Positions 1 through 8,866 of a stretch of 64,000 nucleotides of DNA are shown here, piece by piece. The stretch is taken from the NCBI RefSeq assembly GCF_023721795.1, contig NZ_JAMQYE010000001.1:2391671-2455670 (forward strand), given 5' to 3'. The stretch comes from Zeimonas sediminis. GTDB lineage: Bacteria > Pseudomonadota > Gammaproteobacteria > Burkholderiales > Burkholderiaceae_E. Position numbers and translations under genes: made by a program. Below the pieces are notes generated by a model. The model was not told the origin of the DNA, did not search any database, and saw only the letters and a program-made list of their open reading frames with translations. The number at the start of each line of letters is the position of its first letter. Within the stretch, counting starts at the first letter, position 1.

Positions 1-285
1 ATCGCCGGCGCAGACGAGATCGCCGGCCTTCGCACCCGCCGGTTCGCGGGCCGCTACGACGCCGACGGAAGGCCGGTGTTCACCGACGGCGAGCTTCAGC
101 TCGAGACGCTTTTCCGGTTCAAGGGCCAGGCCGCCGACTGCGTCGTGATCACCGAGATAGACTTCGACGACTGGACCGACGACGTGCGCCGGCGGCTGTT
201 CGTGGCGCTGACGCGGGCGCGGCTGAAGGTGGCCTTGGTGGCGTCGGCGCGGGCGGCGCAGGCGATTTCCGAGCGCCTTTCCTGA
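1..285 (+). CDS. UvrD/PcrA-like helicase, C-terminal end (partial)
   Basis: Only the last 94 codons are in the window; the reading frame is open from base 1 and stops with TGA at 283-285. The segment LFRFKGQAADCVVITEID matches the superfamily 1 motif that precedes motif VI, and LFVALTRARLKVALVAS is a good motif VI (VALTRAR), whose arginine contacts ATP in UvrD-type helicases. This fits the C-terminal 2A-like domain of an ATP-dependent DNA helicase or a nuclease-associated ATP-binding protein. The full domain set cannot be seen. It converges with the small leftward gene that ends at 316. Confidence 0.75.
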   Translation: MAGADEIAGLRTRRFAGRYDADGRPVFTDGELQLETLFRFKGQAADCVVITEIDFDDWTDDVRRRLFVALTRARLKVALVASARAAQAISERLS

Positions 286-315
286 TCGGACGCCACCCCT
301 GCGGCCACTCGCCGA

Positions 316-504
316 TCAGCGCTCCGGTTTGCGTGCCGTCGGCACCGGAAGGCGTCGTCCCTTGGCCCTGGCCCGTAGCCACTCCCGCATTTCTTGCCAC
401 GCAATCGTTTCGCCGCTGGCGAGGATCTCCGCAAACCGCCGGTCGGCTTCGCGGAGAAGATCCGCCCGACGTGCGACTGTCTCGTTGTTCCTCTGCGTGT
501 TCAC
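316..504 (-). CDS. Small antitoxin-like protein (62 aa)
   Basis: A 62-residue basic protein starting at GTG 504; the start overlaps the stop of the TRAP permease gene as GTGA. The central part (ADRRFAEILASGETIAWQEM followed by REWLRARAKG) resembles short antitoxins of RelE/ParE-type modules, in which a helical segment carries a G-x-x-(I/L)-x-x-x-E-(V/M) pattern before a W-L pair. No toxin-like gene lies beside it, because the next gene is a convergent helicase. The 4-bp overlap suggests translational coupling to the transporter operon. Function is inferred from resemblance only; it could instead be an unrelated small protein. Confidence 0.5.
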   Translation of the reverse strand: MNTQRNNETVARRADLLREADRRFAEILASGETIAWQEMREWLRARAKGRRLPVPTARKPER

Positions 505-2402
505 GGCTGCCACGAATTCACCGTCGCCGCCGCACCCGCCGGCCCCGCGCCCGCGCGCAGCCTGTCCCGCCGCAGCACCCACAGCCCCACCAGCGCCGCG
601 GTGGCCACGCCCAGCCCGTACCAGGTCGGGAACACCGACAGCGCGGCGATCGCCAGCAGCACGATCGCGTTGAGCACGCGCGAGTCGAACAGCCGCGCGC
701 CGCCGAACAGCATCGCGAAGGCCATCGTGAAGACCAGGCCCGACACGACCGCCTCGAAGATCTCCAGCCAGCCGCCCTCGGCCAGCATCCCCGGGTAGGC
801 GATGAACATGAACGGGATCACGTAGGTGACCGCGCCGAGCTTGACCGCCTCGACCGCCACCTCGGTCCATCTCGTCTGGGCAATGCCGGCGGCCACGAAT
901 ACCGCCACGCAGACCGGCGGCGTGATCACCGAGATGGTCGCGTAATAGAACACGAACATGTGCGCGACGATCGGCTCGATGCCGACCTTGGTCAGCGCCG
1001 GCGCCAGCACCGCGGCCACCAGCACGTAGGCCGCGGTGGTCGGCATGCCCATGCCGATCACCATGCAGACCAGGCCGGTGACCAGCGCGACCATCCACAC
1101 CGAGTTGGCGGCCAGCGCCACGATCATCGTGGACAGGGTCACGCCGAAGCCGGTGAGGTTCACCATGCTGACCAGGATCTGCGCGCCAGCCAGCAGCACG
1201 CCGATCATCACCAGCGCCTTGCCGGCGTCCTCGAGGCTGTCGAGGATCACCTTCAGCGAGCGCTTCAGGTCGGCCAGCGAGCGCACGTTCAGCAGCAGGA
1301 AGGGCACGAACAGCCCGATCACGCCGAAGAAGGCGGCGGTCTGCACCGAGCGGCCGGTGACGATGCCGGCGATCAGCGCCGCGAACGCGGCCACGATCGG
1401 CACGGTTCGCTTCGGCGCCATCACGCTGGCCCACGAGGGCATCTCGGACTCGGGCACCACCCTCAGGCCGCGGTTGACCGCGATGAAGTGGATCGTGGCG
1501 AAGCAGCCTAGGTAGTACAGGAAGGCGGGCAGGAAGGCCGCCTTCGCGATGTCGAAGTAGCTGCGGCCGATGATCTCGGCCATCACGAAGGCCGCCGCGC
1601 CCATCACCGGCGGCGCGATCTGCCCGCCGGTGGAGGCCACCGCCTCGATGCCGCCGGCCAGCGGCGCCGGATAGCCGAGCCGCTTCATCAGCGGGATCGT
1701 GAAGTTGCCGGTGGTGGCCACGTTGGCCACCGCGCTGCCGCTGATCGTGCCGAACAGGCCCGAGGCCACGGTGGCCATCTTGGCGGCGCCGCCGGGGCTG
1801 CGGCCGCTCACCCGGATCGCCAGGTCCATGAAGGTCTGGCCGCCGCCGGTGAACAGCAGCACGCTGCCGAACAGCACGAAGGCGCCGATCGTGGTGCTGG
1901 CCACGCCGACCAGCAGGCCCCAGATGCCGAGGTCGCCGAGCAGCAGGGTCTCGGTCACGAAGTACACGTCGAAGCCGCGGTGGCCGAGCGGCCCGGAGAT
2001 GTACTGGCCGAAGAACGCGTAGGCGATGCCGGCCAGCGCGATCACCGGGAAGATCGCGCCGATCGCGCGCCGGGACACCTCGAGCACGGTGAGCACCAGC
2101 CCGGCGGTCAGCGCGATGTCGAGCGCGGTGGCCGTGGGCAGGCTCTCCATGATCTCGTCGTAGTTGACGATCACGTAGCCGCAGGCGGCCAGCGTGACCG
2201 CCGCCATCGCGACGTCGGCCGCGATGCCCGCCGGGCGCCAGCGGCGACCCTCGCCCAGCGGAAACATCAGCAGGCCCAGGCAGACGACCAGCGCGAGGAA
2301 GATCGCGCGCTGGATCAGGCTCTCGAAGGCCCCGAAGGCCGAGGTGTAGAGGATGAACAGCCCCAGCAGGGCCGCGATCGTCTTGCTTGCCCAGGCGCGC
2401 AT
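501..2402 (-). CDS. TRAP transporter fused permease (4TM+12TM, TAXI-type)
   Basis: A 633-residue polytopic membrane protein that combines the small (DctQ-like) and large (DctM-like) TRAP permease subunits in one chain, as is usual for TAXI systems. The first ~120 residues hold about four hydrophobic segments. The rest has the DctM pattern, with glycine-rich re-entrant parts such as GLFGTISGSAVANVATTG (about residues 214-231) and TGGQIAPPVMGAAAF. It should import an organic anion using a sodium gradient, with substrate delivered by the periplasmic protein encoded just upstream (6 bp gap). It sits after the TAXI gene and before the small gene at 316-504. Confidence 0.93.
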   Translation of the reverse strand: MRAWASKTIAALLGLFILYTSAFGAFESLIQRAIFLALVVCLGLLMFPLGEGRRWRPAGIAADVAMAAVTLAACGYVIVNYDEIMESLPTATALDIALTAGLVLTVLEVSRRAIGAIFPVIALAGIAYAFFGQYISGPLGHRGFDVYFVTETLLLGDLGIWGLLVGVASTTIGAFVLFGSVLLFTGGGQTFMDLAIRVSGRSPGGAAKMATVASGLFGTISGSAVANVATTGNFTIPLMKRLGYPAPLAGGIEAVASTGGQIAPPVMGAAAFVMAEIIGRSYFDIAKAAFLPAFLYYLGCFATIHFIAVNRGLRVVPESEMPSWASVMAPKRTVPIVAAFAALIAGIVTGRSVQTAAFFGVIGLFVPFLLLNVRSLADLKRSLKVILDSLEDAGKALVMIGVLLAGAQILVSMVNLTGFGVTLSTMIVALAANSVWMVALVTGLVCMVIGMGMPTTAAYVLVAAVLAPALTKVGIEPIVAHMFVFYYATISVITPPVCVAVFVAAGIAQTRWTEVAVEAVKLGAVTYVIPFMFIAYPGMLAEGGWLEIFEAVVSGLVFTMAFAMLFGGARLFDSRVLNAIVLLAIAALSVFPTWYGLGVATAALVGLWVLRRDRLRAGAGPAGAAATVNSWQP

Positions 2403-2408
2403 CGCTGT

Positions 2409-3374
2409 TTACTTCGGCATCAGCTTGGCCGGGATCTGCACGCCCTTTTCCTTCATGTAGCGCGCCACGCCCGGGTGCAGCGGGATCGTGCCCTGCTCCA
2501 GCGTGAGCTTCATGATGTCGATGCCCTTCAGGCTGGACAGCGCGCCGACCTGCACCGTGGTGTCCTCGAACACGGCCTTGGCGATCTGGTAGGCGGTCTC
2601 CTCGGGGAAGTCCGGGCGAACCGACACGGCCAGGCCGAAGCTCCAGGTGCTGTAGGCCGGGATGCCCTCGCCGGCGCCGGCCGGGATGTCGACCACCGCG
2701 ATGTCGGGCATCTTCTCCTGCAGCAGCTTCTTCTGCTCGGGGCTCAGGCCGAGCACGCGCACCGGCGTGAAGGTGGCGATGTCGAGCGACGAGCCGTCGA
2801 GCTTGTTTCCGGCGCCCGACTTCACGTAGCCGATCACCCGGTTGTCCTTGATCGAGTTGACGATGTCGGTGGTGGAGCCGCGCACCCAGTCGGGCGCCGT
2901 GCCCAGCAGCTTGAACACCGCCTCGGCGGTCTTCTCGGTGGCCGAGCCCTTCAGGCCCGGGTTGAAGCGCTTTCCGGCCAGCTCGGCCAGCGACTTCACG
3001 TTGCTGTCGGCGCGCACCACCACGTTCTGCGGCGCCGGCGAATAGACGAACATCAGCCGGTTGTCGACCTTCTTGCCCTCGAAGGCCTGCTCGCCCACGT
3101 AGGCGTGGTAGCTGACGTTGGTGGTGACCAGGCCCAGGTCGACCTGCTTGCGGTCCATGCGGCGCAGGTTGTCGACGGTGGCGCCGGTCTCGACGACCGA
3201 GCTCTCCACGTTGGGCACCTTGGCGTTGATCAGCTGCGACAGCGCCACGAAGTAGCCGTACTGGCTCGACGAGGCCGAGGTGGAGCCGATCAGGATCTTG
3301 TCCTTGGCCAGGGCCGGGGTGGCGAGTGCGACGGTGGCGCAGGCGGCGAGGGCCGCGACGAGTTTGCGGTTCAT
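2409..3374 (-). CDS. TAXI family TRAP transporter solute-binding protein
   Basis: A 321-residue periplasmic protein with a clear signal peptide (MNRKLVAALAACATVALA, cleavage probably after ATPALA). The mature start, KDKILIGSTSASSSQYGYFV, and the early ETGATVDNLRRMDRKQVDLG segment are typical of the TAXI family, which binds small carboxylates or amino acids for TRAP permeases. It lies 6 bp upstream of the fused permease, in the same direction. The ligand is unknown; the AtuA-like enzymes encoded upstream in the same orientation suggest that the imported compound is an acyclic or branched carboxylate, but this is inference. Confidence 0.93.
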   Translation of the reverse strand: MNRKLVAALAACATVALATPALAKDKILIGSTSASSSQYGYFVALSQLINAKVPNVESSVVETGATVDNLRRMDRKQVDLGLVTTNVSYHAYVGEQAFEGKKVDNRLMFVYSPAPQNVVVRADSNVKSLAELAGKRFNPGLKGSATEKTAEAVFKLLGTAPDWVRGSTTDIVNSIKDNRVIGYVKSGAGNKLDGSSLDIATFTPVRVLGLSPEQKKLLQEKMPDIAVVDIPAGAGEGIPAYSTWSFGLAVSVRPDFPEETAYQIAKAVFEDTTVQVGALSSLKGIDIMKLTLEQGTIPLHPGVARYMKEKGVQIPAKLMPK

Positions 3375-3459
3375 GCTCCGGTTCCTTCCTTCTGGGTGCG
3401 GGGATTCATGGGCGCGAGGATTCGCGGGTGCTTGGGTCGTTGCGGATTCGGGCAGTGTG

Positions 3460-3831
3460 TCACTGCGCGGCGCCGGCCGCCAGATCGGCGCGGGGCACCC
3501 GCACCGTGAGCGACAGCAGCAGGAAAGAGTTCGACTTGCCGTGGCCGTCGAGGTTCAGCGCGTCGTTGACGCCGCCCTCGAGCACGTCGTCGATGACGAA
3601 GTTCAGCGCCCACAGGCGCGGCAGCTCGTGGCGCGCGACCGTGCTCGCACCGCGGTGCGCGAACAGCGCGTGCACCCGCTCGGCGCTGACCTGCTCGCGG
3701 ATCAGCGGGTAGTGCTCCTGCCGGTACGCGATCACGCTGACGTTCAGGCGGTCGCCCTTGTCGCCGGCGCGGCCGTGCGCGATGCGGTGCAGCGGCACCT
3801 CGACCAGGTCGGCTTCGGCGGTCGCGCTCAT
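3460..3831 (-). CDS. AtuA-associated small protein (detached AtuA C-terminal domain)
   Basis: A 123-residue protein whose core VPLHRIAHGRAGDKGDRLNV, followed by SVIAY, is the conserved beginning of the C-terminal domain found in AtuA-type (DUF1446) proteins. Further conserved pieces are FAHRGASTVARHELPRLWAL and LNLDGHGKSNSFLLLSL near the end. In some bacteria this domain is fused to AtuA; here it is a separate gene. Its ATG at 3831 overlaps the stop of the AtuA-like gene (ATGA), so the two should be made in a fixed ratio and probably form a complex. The biochemical role is not established. Confidence 0.85.
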   Translation of the reverse strand: MSATAEADLVEVPLHRIAHGRAGDKGDRLNVSVIAYRQEHYPLIREQVSAERVHALFAHRGASTVARHELPRLWALNFVIDDVLEGGVNDALNLDGHGKSNSFLLLSLTVRVPRADLAAGAAQ

Positions 3832-5195
3832 TCGATGATCTCCACTTTCGGCTGAACCAGCTCGCGGCGGATGTAGCCCGAGGTGGTCGAGATGCGCCGG
3901 CGCAGGCTGCTGCGCACGCCGCCGCCGCCGGCCGGCCCGCTGCAGTACAGCGCGAGCACTTCCTCGGGCGCGCGCGCTGCGGTGGCGCGATCGGGCGCGC
4001 TGATCGCGATGCGCACGCGCACGTCCTGCAGAAGGCTGGCGGCGTCGCTCGCGTCGGCGCGCCCGGCCAGGAAGTCGCCGCGGTCGTCGCCAAAGACGCT
4101 GGCCACGCCGATCAGGTCGCCGCGCACCCGGATGCCGGGCGGCAGGCGCTTGCGCACCACGTCTAGCGCGAGCCGGGCGCGCGCCAGCGCGTTGGGGCCG
4201 GCGTAGGAGATCTCGCCCTCGCCGAACCAGCCGGCCTCGTGACCGACCGTCACCTTGAGCCGCGCCGGCTTCTCGCGGCCGCGCGCGCCCTCGACCCGCA
4301 CCTGGTCGGGGCCGGCCTCGGCCAGCTCGATCTGCGTGATGTCGAGCGTGACGTCGGGCGTCAGGTACGCGGACGGGTCGTGGATCTCGTAGAGCAGCTG
4401 CTCGGTGACCGTGTGCCGGTTCACCAGCCCGCCGATGTCGTCGCCCTTGCCCACGGTGAAGCGGCCGTCGGCCTGCATGGCCACGACCGGGAAGGCGATG
4501 CGCTCGGGGTGCGGCACGTCCTTGAAGCCGGGGTCGGCGTAATAGCCGCCGGTGACCTGCGCGCCGCACTCGAGCAGGTGGCCGGCCGCGGTGCCGGCGG
4601 CGGCGAGCGTCGTGTCGTCGAGCGACCAGCCGTGGAAGTGCGCGAAGGGCGCCAGCGCGAGCGAGGGGTCGGCCACCCGGCCGGCCACGACCACGTCGGC
4701 CCCGGCCGCGAGCGCCTCGACCATCGGTGCGGCGCCCAGGTATGCGTTGGCGCAGATCACGTCGCCGAGCGGCCGCGGCGCGCCCTGCTCGTCTTCCAGG
4801 CCGGAGATCGCGCCGCTGGCGATCAGGTCGTCGCCGGTGACCACCGCGATCTTCATCGGGCGGCAGCCTAGCCGCTCGCCGAGCGCGCGGATCGCGAGGG
4901 CTGCCGCGCGGGGGTTGGCCTGGCCGAAGTTGCCGAGGATGCGGATGCCGTGGGCCAGGCAGGGCTCGAGGATCGGCTCGAGCATGCGCTCGAGCAGCGG
5001 CTCGTAGCCGAGTTCCGGGTTCTCCAGGCGGGCGAGCTGGGCCAGCGCCAGCGTGCGCTCGCCGAGCGTCTCGAACATGATCGCCGCCGGGCCGCCCGAG
5101 GCGATCAGGCTGCGCACCACCGGCAGCGGCGCGTCCAGCCGGTCGCCGGAAAAGCCGGCGCCGCAGCCCACCCTCACCGTTTCGTGCCCGGGCAC
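3828..5195 (-). CDS. AtuA-like protein (DUF1446), acyclic terpene/branched-acid utilisation
   Basis: A 455-residue protein of the AtuA/DUF1446 family. The start VRVGCGAGFSGDRLDAP, then GNFGQANPRAAALAIRALGE, GADVVVAGRVADPSLALAPF and the TVTEQLLYEIHDPSAYLTPD segment are the recognisable landmarks. AtuA was first linked to citronellol/geraniol catabolism in Pseudomonas, but relatives occur in many acyl-CoA pathways and its reaction is not settled. It is the first gene of the leftward operon that continues with the small partner and the TAXI transporter, and it faces a divergent LysR regulator across 195 bp, which is the expected arrangement for an inducible catabolic operon. Confidence 0.85.
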   Translation of the reverse strand: MPGHETVRVGCGAGFSGDRLDAPLPVVRSLIASGGPAAIMFETLGERTLALAQLARLENPELGYEPLLERMLEPILEPCLAHGIRILGNFGQANPRAAALAIRALGERLGCRPMKIAVVTGDDLIASGAISGLEDEQGAPRPLGDVICANAYLGAAPMVEALAAGADVVVAGRVADPSLALAPFAHFHGWSLDDTTLAAAGTAAGHLLECGAQVTGGYYADPGFKDVPHPERIAFPVVAMQADGRFTVGKGDDIGGLVNRHTVTEQLLYEIHDPSAYLTPDVTLDITQIELAEAGPDQVRVEGARGREKPARLKVTVGHEAGWFGEGEISYAGPNALARARLALDVVRKRLPPGIRVRGDLIGVASVFGDDRGDFLAGRADASDAASLLQDVRVRIAISAPDRATAARAPEEVLALYCSGPAGGGGVRSSLRRRISTTSGYIRRELVQPKVEIIE

Positions 5196-5239
5196 CTATC
5201 GTCTCCTCTTTCGTCGATCGTCGCCGATCCGGTCTCGTT

Positions 5240-5310
5240 CTCGAACCCGCAGGCGCGCTCGAACCCGCAGGCGGGCGGCTCGAAGCCGAGCGCCATCGAA
5301 CCCGCGGGCG
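5240..5310. repeat. Short direct repeats CTCGAACCCGCAGGCG
   Basis: Two perfect 16-bp copies of CTCGAACCCGCAGGCG lie at 5240-5255 and 5258-5273, giving an 18-bp period. A third, imperfect copy (ATCGAACCCGCGGGCG) is at 5295-5310. They fall between the AtuA-like gene and the divergent LysR gene, in the probable leader of the leftward operon. They may be a slippage product or a binding site; nothing more can be said from sequence. Confidence 0.7.
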
Positions 5311-5347
5311 CCAGACTGCCTCAGCGGACGCGGATCTGGCAAACTGA

Positions 5348-5368
5348 TTTATCCGATCGATTGATAAA
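5348..5368. promoter_or_regulatory. Putative LysR operator: TTTATC-N9-GATAAA dyad
   Basis: A perfect 6-bp inverted repeat, TTTATC at 5348-5353 and GATAAA at 5363-5368, stands in AT-rich sequence unlike the surroundings, 22 bp before the GTG of the LysR gene. It contains the T-N11-A pattern of LysR boxes. Its place between divergent genes suggests that it controls both the regulator and the AtuA/TAXI operon. Confidence 0.6.
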
Positions 5369-5390
5369 CGGTGTTTATGCAGGTGGAACC

Positions 5391-6341
5391 GTGCACCTGA
5401 GCATCCGGCAGATGCAGGCCTTCCGGACGGTGGCCGAGGCCGGCAGCTTCAGCGAGGCGGCCGAGCGGCTGCATCTTTCGCAGCCGGCGCTCAGCGCCGC
5501 GATCCGCAAGCTCGAGGAGACGCTCGGCGTGCGGCTGTTCGACCGGACCACCCGGCGGATCGCGCTCACACCCGAGGGGCAGGAGCTGCTGCGCCTGTCC
5601 GCGCGGCTGATCGACGAGTTCGAGGCGGTGACCGGCGACCTGAGCGACTACCTGGCCCGCCGGCGCGGCCGGGTCGTGGTGGCCGCCCTGCCCTCGCTGG
5701 CCGCGATCACGCTGCCGCCGGCGCTGGCGCGGCTGAAGGCCGCGCACCCCGGCATCGACGTGGCGATCCGGGACACGCTGCACGACGAGATCCAGGAGAT
5801 GGTGCGCAGCGGCGCCGCCGACTTCGGGCTGACCGTGGCGCCGGCGCCGGGTAGCGGGCTCGCCTTCCGGCCGCTGATCGTGGACCGCTTCGTGCTGGTC
5901 TGCCCGCCCGGCCACGAGCTCGCCGGCCGGCGGCAGGTGAGCTGGGCGCAGGTGGTGCGCTACCCGATCGTGGGCATGGCGAAGACCTCGAGCGTGCGCC
6001 AGCACATCGATGCCGCCTGCGCGCAGGCCGGCATCGAGCTGCGCAACGAGTACGACGCCGAGCACCTGGCCACCGTGGGCGCGCTGGTGCGCGAAGGCTT
6101 GGGCGTGGCGGCCCTGCCCTCGCTGACCACGCCGCTGCTGCGCTTCGCCGGGCTGGCCGAGGTGCCGATCGTGCGGCCGCGGGTGGAGCGCACGATGGGG
6201 ATCCTGACCCGGGCCGGGCGCAGCGCGTCGGTGGCGGCCAGCGCGCTGGTGGAGATGCTCATCGGGGGGGCTTTCGGCCAGGGCGCGCCCGCCGCTGGCG
6301 CTCGGCCGAATCCCCGAGCCGCGCAGCCGCGCTCCCGCTGA
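5391..6341 (+). CDS. LysR family transcriptional regulator
   Basis: A 316-residue LysR-type regulator. Residues 1-60 are the winged helix-turn-helix (AFRTVAEAGSFSEAAERLHL, then SQPALSAAIRKLE), followed by the substrate-binding domain (VVVAALPSLAAITLPPALAR to about residue 290). The GTG start at 5391 is preceded by AGGTGGA at 5381-5387. An in-frame TTG at 5361 lies inside the operator dyad and is less likely. The last ~20 residues are alanine/proline-rich and may be a frayed C-terminus, since a truncated toxin gene follows at once. It is divergent from the AtuA/TAXI operon, which is its probable target. Confidence 0.93.
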   Translation: MHLSIRQMQAFRTVAEAGSFSEAAERLHLSQPALSAAIRKLEETLGVRLFDRTTRRIALTPEGQELLRLSARLIDEFEAVTGDLSDYLARRRGRVVVAALPSLAAITLPPALARLKAAHPGIDVAIRDTLHDEIQEMVRSGAADFGLTVAPAPGSGLAFRPLIVDRFVLVCPPGHELAGRRQVSWAQVVRYPIVGMAKTSSVRQHIDAACAQAGIELRNEYDAEHLATVGALVREGLGVAALPSLTTPLLRFAGLAEVPIVRPRVERTMGILTRAGRSASVAASALVEMLIGGAFGQGAPAAGARPNPRAAQPRSR

Positions 6342-6372
6342 GCGCCCGCTCCATCTCCGCATCGAGCTCGCC

Positions 6373-6564
6373 TATCATCCCCGACACAGCGAGCGCGAAC
6401 CCAGGTTCCACGCGCTGGGCATGACCGACGAGGGGCGTGGCCTGCACATCGCATTCACTCTGCGCGGCTCTGGAACGAAGATCCGAGTCATCTCGGCGCG
6501 ACCCATGCACCGCAAGGAACGAGCCATCTATGAACAAGCATCCAAAAGCCAAAGCGGTTCCTGA
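6373..6564 (+). pseudogene. brnT: 5'-truncated BrnT-like toxin gene
   Basis: In this frame the translation reads HSEREPRFHALGMTDEGRG, then LHIAFTLRGSGTKIRVISAR and PMHRKERAIYEQ before TGA at 6562-6564. This is the second half of a BrnT RNase toxin (HSxxExRF, then RIISAR, then RRExxxYE). The N-terminal half, which normally holds the W-D-x-x-K-xx-xN-xxKH region and part of the catalytic face, is missing; upstream bases belong to the end of the LysR gene. No plausible start gives a full protein. The 3' end still overlaps the brnA start as in intact modules, so this is the remnant of a deleted toxin. Confidence 0.75.
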
Positions 6565-6802
6565 ATTCAAGTCCGAGCAGGAGGAGCGCGCTTTCTGGGA
6601 CAAGCACGACTCGTCCGAGTATCTCGACTGGTCGAAGGCACGGAACGTCGTCTTGCCCAACCTCAAGCCTACGACCCGGACGATTTCGCTTCGTCTTCCG
6701 CAGCATCTGCTCGACTCGATCAAGGCGGCCGCGAATGCGAGGGACGTTCCCTACCAGTCCCTGATCAAGATCTGGCTGCAAGAGAAAGTGCACGGCAACT
6801 GA
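6530..6802 (+). CDS. brnA: BrnA-like antitoxin (orphaned)
   Basis: A 90-residue protein starting at ATG 6530, inside the end of the brnT remnant. The N-terminal part (VPEFKSEQEERAFWDKHDSS, then EYLDWSKA) is the toxin-contacting region of BrnA/CopG-type antitoxins. The C-terminal part (TRTISLRLPQHLLDSIKAAA, ending YQSLIKIWLQEKV) is a ribbon-helix-helix DNA-binding domain. In intact modules BrnA neutralises the BrnT RNase and represses the operon. Here the toxin is truncated, so the antitoxin may persist as a plain DNA-binding repressor or as an anti-toxin against other copies in the genome. Confidence 0.85.
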   Translation: MNKHPKAKAVPEFKSEQEERAFWDKHDSSEYLDWSKARNVVLPNLKPTTRTISLRLPQHLLDSIKAAANARDVPYQSLIKIWLQEKVHGN

Positions 6803-6815
6803 GCGCCGCGCCCGG

Positions 6816-8023
<1,208 letters not shown>

Positions 8024-8024
<1 letters not shown>

Positions 8025-8866
8025 CAGGCGGCTCCCGAGGCGGCTGCCGCAGCCGACGCATCGCCGACCGGGGCCGCCTTCGCCGCGGTGCGCGCCGCAT
8101 CCTCGACGACGCCGGCCGGCTCCGGATTGACCGTGTCGTCCGACACCACGCCGTCGACGAAGCGTACGATGCGCCGGGCCCAGGCGGCCATGTCGGGCTC
8201 GTGCGTGACCATCAGCACCGTGATGCCGCGATCGACGTTGAGCCGCCACAGCAGCTCCATGATCTCGCGGCCGCGCTGCGTGTCGAGGTTGCCGGTGGGC
8301 TCGTCGGCGAGCAGCACCGCCGGCTCGGTGACGATCGCGCGGGCGATCGCCACCCGCTGCTGCTGGCCGCCGGACAGCTCGCCCGGCGTGTGGTGCTCCC
8401 AGCCCTTCAGGCCGACCGACTCGAGCGCTCGCGCGGCGGCCGCGTGGCGCGCCCGGGCCGGCTCGCCGCGGTAGAGCAGCGGCAGCTCGACGTTCTCCTG
8501 CGCCGAGGTGCGCGCGAGCAGGTTGAAGCCCTGGAACACGAAACCGAAGAAACGCCTGCGCAGGCGCGCGCGCTGGTCGCGGGTGAGCGACTCGACGTGC
8601 GCGCCCTTGAACAGGTACTGGCCCGCGCTGGGCGTGTCGAGGCAGCCGATCAGGTTCATCGCGGTGGACTTGCCCGAGCCGCTGGGCCCCATGATCGCGA
8701 CGAAGTCGCCCTCCTCGATGTCGAGGTCCACGCCCTTCAGGGCCTGGAAGGCGGTAGCGCCCTGGCCGTAGACCTTGGTGATGCCGCGCAGGCGGATCAG
8801 CGGGGCCGCTGCGCCCGGCCCGCCGGCGGCAACGGCCGCGCCCTCGACCCGCCCTTCGTCGTTCAC
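8024..8866 (-). CDS. MacB-like ABC transporter ATP-binding protein
   Basis: A 280-residue ATPase of the LolD/MacB group. Visible are Walker A GPSGSGKS, the Q-loop region FVFQGFNLLARTSAQENVEL, signature LSGGQQQRVAIARAI, Walker B AVLLADEPTGNLD and switch histidine VTHE. The start GTG at 8866 overlaps the stop of the adaptor gene (GTGA). About 25 extra residues at the N-terminus and a ~40-residue alanine-rich tail flank the domain. In classical MacB the ATPase and permease are one chain; here they are two genes whose ends overlap by one base, as is common in beta-proteobacterial homologues. Confidence 0.93.
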
